Assembly (NCBI RefSeq): GCF_905163445.1
Contig: NC_053202.1
Location: 8,742,001-8,806,000, forward strand
Source: Pararge aegeria
Taxonomy: Eukaryota > Arthropoda > Insecta > Lepidoptera > Nymphalidae
Length of the DNA: 64,000 nt
Direction of reading: 5' to 3'
The position numbers and the translations under genes were made by a program. The notes under the pieces were generated by a model. The model ran no database searches. It was not told the DNA's origin and saw only the letters and a program-made list of their open reading frames with translations. How positions within the stretch are numbered: position 1 is the first letter of the stretch; every line of letters starts with the position of its first letter. Below, piece after piece: positions 62,604 through 64,000 of this stretch.

Positions 62604-63302
62604 TAACAATTACCACAGTAACTTCATTTTGCTCTTATCTTAGACAGAAATGTAATCGAGGGCTAAAATAATAATTACCACAATAACTTCATTTTGCTTT
62701 TAACTTAGGCAGAAATGTAACCAAGGACTAAAGTAACAATTACCACAGTAACTTAATTTTGCTCTCAACTTAGGCAAAAATATAACCGAGGACTAAAATA
62801 ATAATTACCACAGTAACTTCATTTTGCTATTAACTTAGGCAGAAATGTAATCGAGGACTAAAATAATAATTACCACAGAAACTTCATTTCGCTCTTAACT
62901 TAGACAGAAATGTAATCGAGAGCTAAAATAACAATTACCACAGTAACTTCATTTTGCTCTTAACTTAGGCAGAAATGTAACCAAGAATTGAAGTAACAAT
63001 TAACACAGCAACTTCATTTTGCTCTTAACTTAGGCAGAAATATAACCATGGACTAAAATAACAATTACCCAAGTAACTTCATTTCGCTCTCAACTTAGGC
63101 AAAAATATAATTAAGGACTAAAATTACAATAACCACAGTAACTTCATTTTGCTCTTAACTTAGACAGAAATGTAATCGAGGGCTAAAATAATAATTACCA
63201 CAATAACTTCATTTTGCTTTTAACTTAGGCAGAAATATAACCAAGTACTAAAATAATAACACAGTAACTTCATTTTGCTCTTAACTCAGGCAGAAATGAA
63301 AT
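62604..63302. repeat. 65-bp tandem repeat array, 11 copies
   Basis: The unit starts aattaccacagtaacttcat and includes tttgctcttaacttaggcag and aaatgtaaccgaggactaaa. The marker CAGAAATG or its variant recurs at 62645, 62710, 62775, 62840, 62905, 62970, 63035, 63100, 63165 and 63230, always 65 bp apart, then at 63291 after a 4-bp deletion. Sequence differs from the 44-bp satellite. Confidence 0.95.
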
Positions 63303-64000
63303 CAACTGTTACATTATGATAGGTTACATCAGAATAAGCTTTTTGTTATGGCTCAATATTACTAATGTTGCCATCTATTTACCCACTGATGCAACCTTCC
63401 TCTAATGCCTGTTAGTAAGTATATTTGACTGAGGATCACGAGTTTCTGGATTTATTTCACGTAACTGGCCACTGTTTCAAGGGTTTTTTTTTCTAAGGTT
63501 CTAGAGAAAATAGGATGTTTTAACCCCGCTGTAGAGAGTAATATAATATATATTGTCGATCCTTTTTATTCCAATTAGCATGGTATAAACATAACAAAAG
63601 TTAAAACGAAGCAGTTTAAAGAGTCTCAGTTCTAAAAGCCTCTTTTCTATAAGAAGGCAGGGCTGTTCCCACCAGTGAAACATTAAAAATAGTGGTCGAT
63701 GCTGATGAAGGCATTGCTTGTGCAAATATAAAAAGGCGTCTATTTTGAGATAGGTGGTAAGACTAGTGATCCGGTAATTTTGGTAAGATTTCTTAGGAAT
63801 TAGTTATTTTATCTGGATTTAATAGAAGAGCCCACATTAATACACAATCCTTAAACAAAAAGATTTTCCAATTTAAAAAAAGCTATTGGAAATTCTTTAC
63901 AACTGGCAACACAATTATTTGTTTTCACGTTTAGTTTTATCCGTTCAACATTTTATCGAGCATTGTTCTTTAATCAAAAGATGGAATGACGAGGACTAGT
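63303..64000. other. Spacer to window end
   Basis: A 74-codon minus-strand frame at 63501-63725 has no recognised domain. Nothing else recognised. Confidence 0.4.

Overview
This is eukaryotic nuclear DNA, AT-rich and crowded with repeats. It very probably comes from a moth or butterfly. The evidence is tRNA-derived SINEs, short Helitrons ending in CTAGT, RTE-type LINEs with (ATG)n tails, and one spliced gene of the insect-only Osiris family. No bacterial gene, CRISPR array, rRNA gene or functional tRNA gene was seen. Family names SINE-1, SINE-2, SINE-3, REP-B, TIR-A and TIR-B are local labels for this window and are not database names.

Layout. Positions 1-2820 are a 44-bp satellite made of two alternating monomer types, decaying at its right edge, where an RTE retrotransposon (2831-4247) has inserted. 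Positions 4.3-37.4 kb hold no gene I can support. They are a patchwork of three SINE families, Helitron ends, LINE 3' ends, a hAT MITE and diverged spacer, with many insertions nested inside one another. Positions 37.7-58.5 kb hold the only convincing gene, on the + strand. I reconstruct ten exons from reading frame, splice sites and intron phase, encoding about 663 residues. Positions 58.5-62.6 kb are again LINE and SINE relics and spacer. Positions 62.6-63.3 kb are a second tandem array with a 65-bp unit.

The gene. Exons 1-3 encode an N-terminal hydrophobic signal or anchor segment, the paired cysteines, a conserved middle region and the long hydrophobic stretch typical of Osiris (DUF1676) proteins. 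Exons 4-7 encode a His-rich and then a Pro/Gly-rich linker. Exons 8-10 encode an Ala/Glu-rich helix and a cysteine-containing C-terminal domain that I do not recognise. Introns are loaded with mobile elements: an 11-kb first intron carries two hAT elements and two other TIR elements. SINEs lie about 30 bp from the exon 2 acceptor and 14 bp from the exon 8 donor. The exon 7 to exon 8 junction is the one uncertain splice.

Most value beyond the gene lies in the nested insertions. Several have target-site duplications (TSDs) readable by eye, which give relative ages of the families. Other unusual structures are two perfect inverted repeats (34 bp, and a 25-bp stem), a tandem Helitron pair, a mobile unit that joins REP-B to a SINE head, and a higher-order duplication in the 65-bp array.
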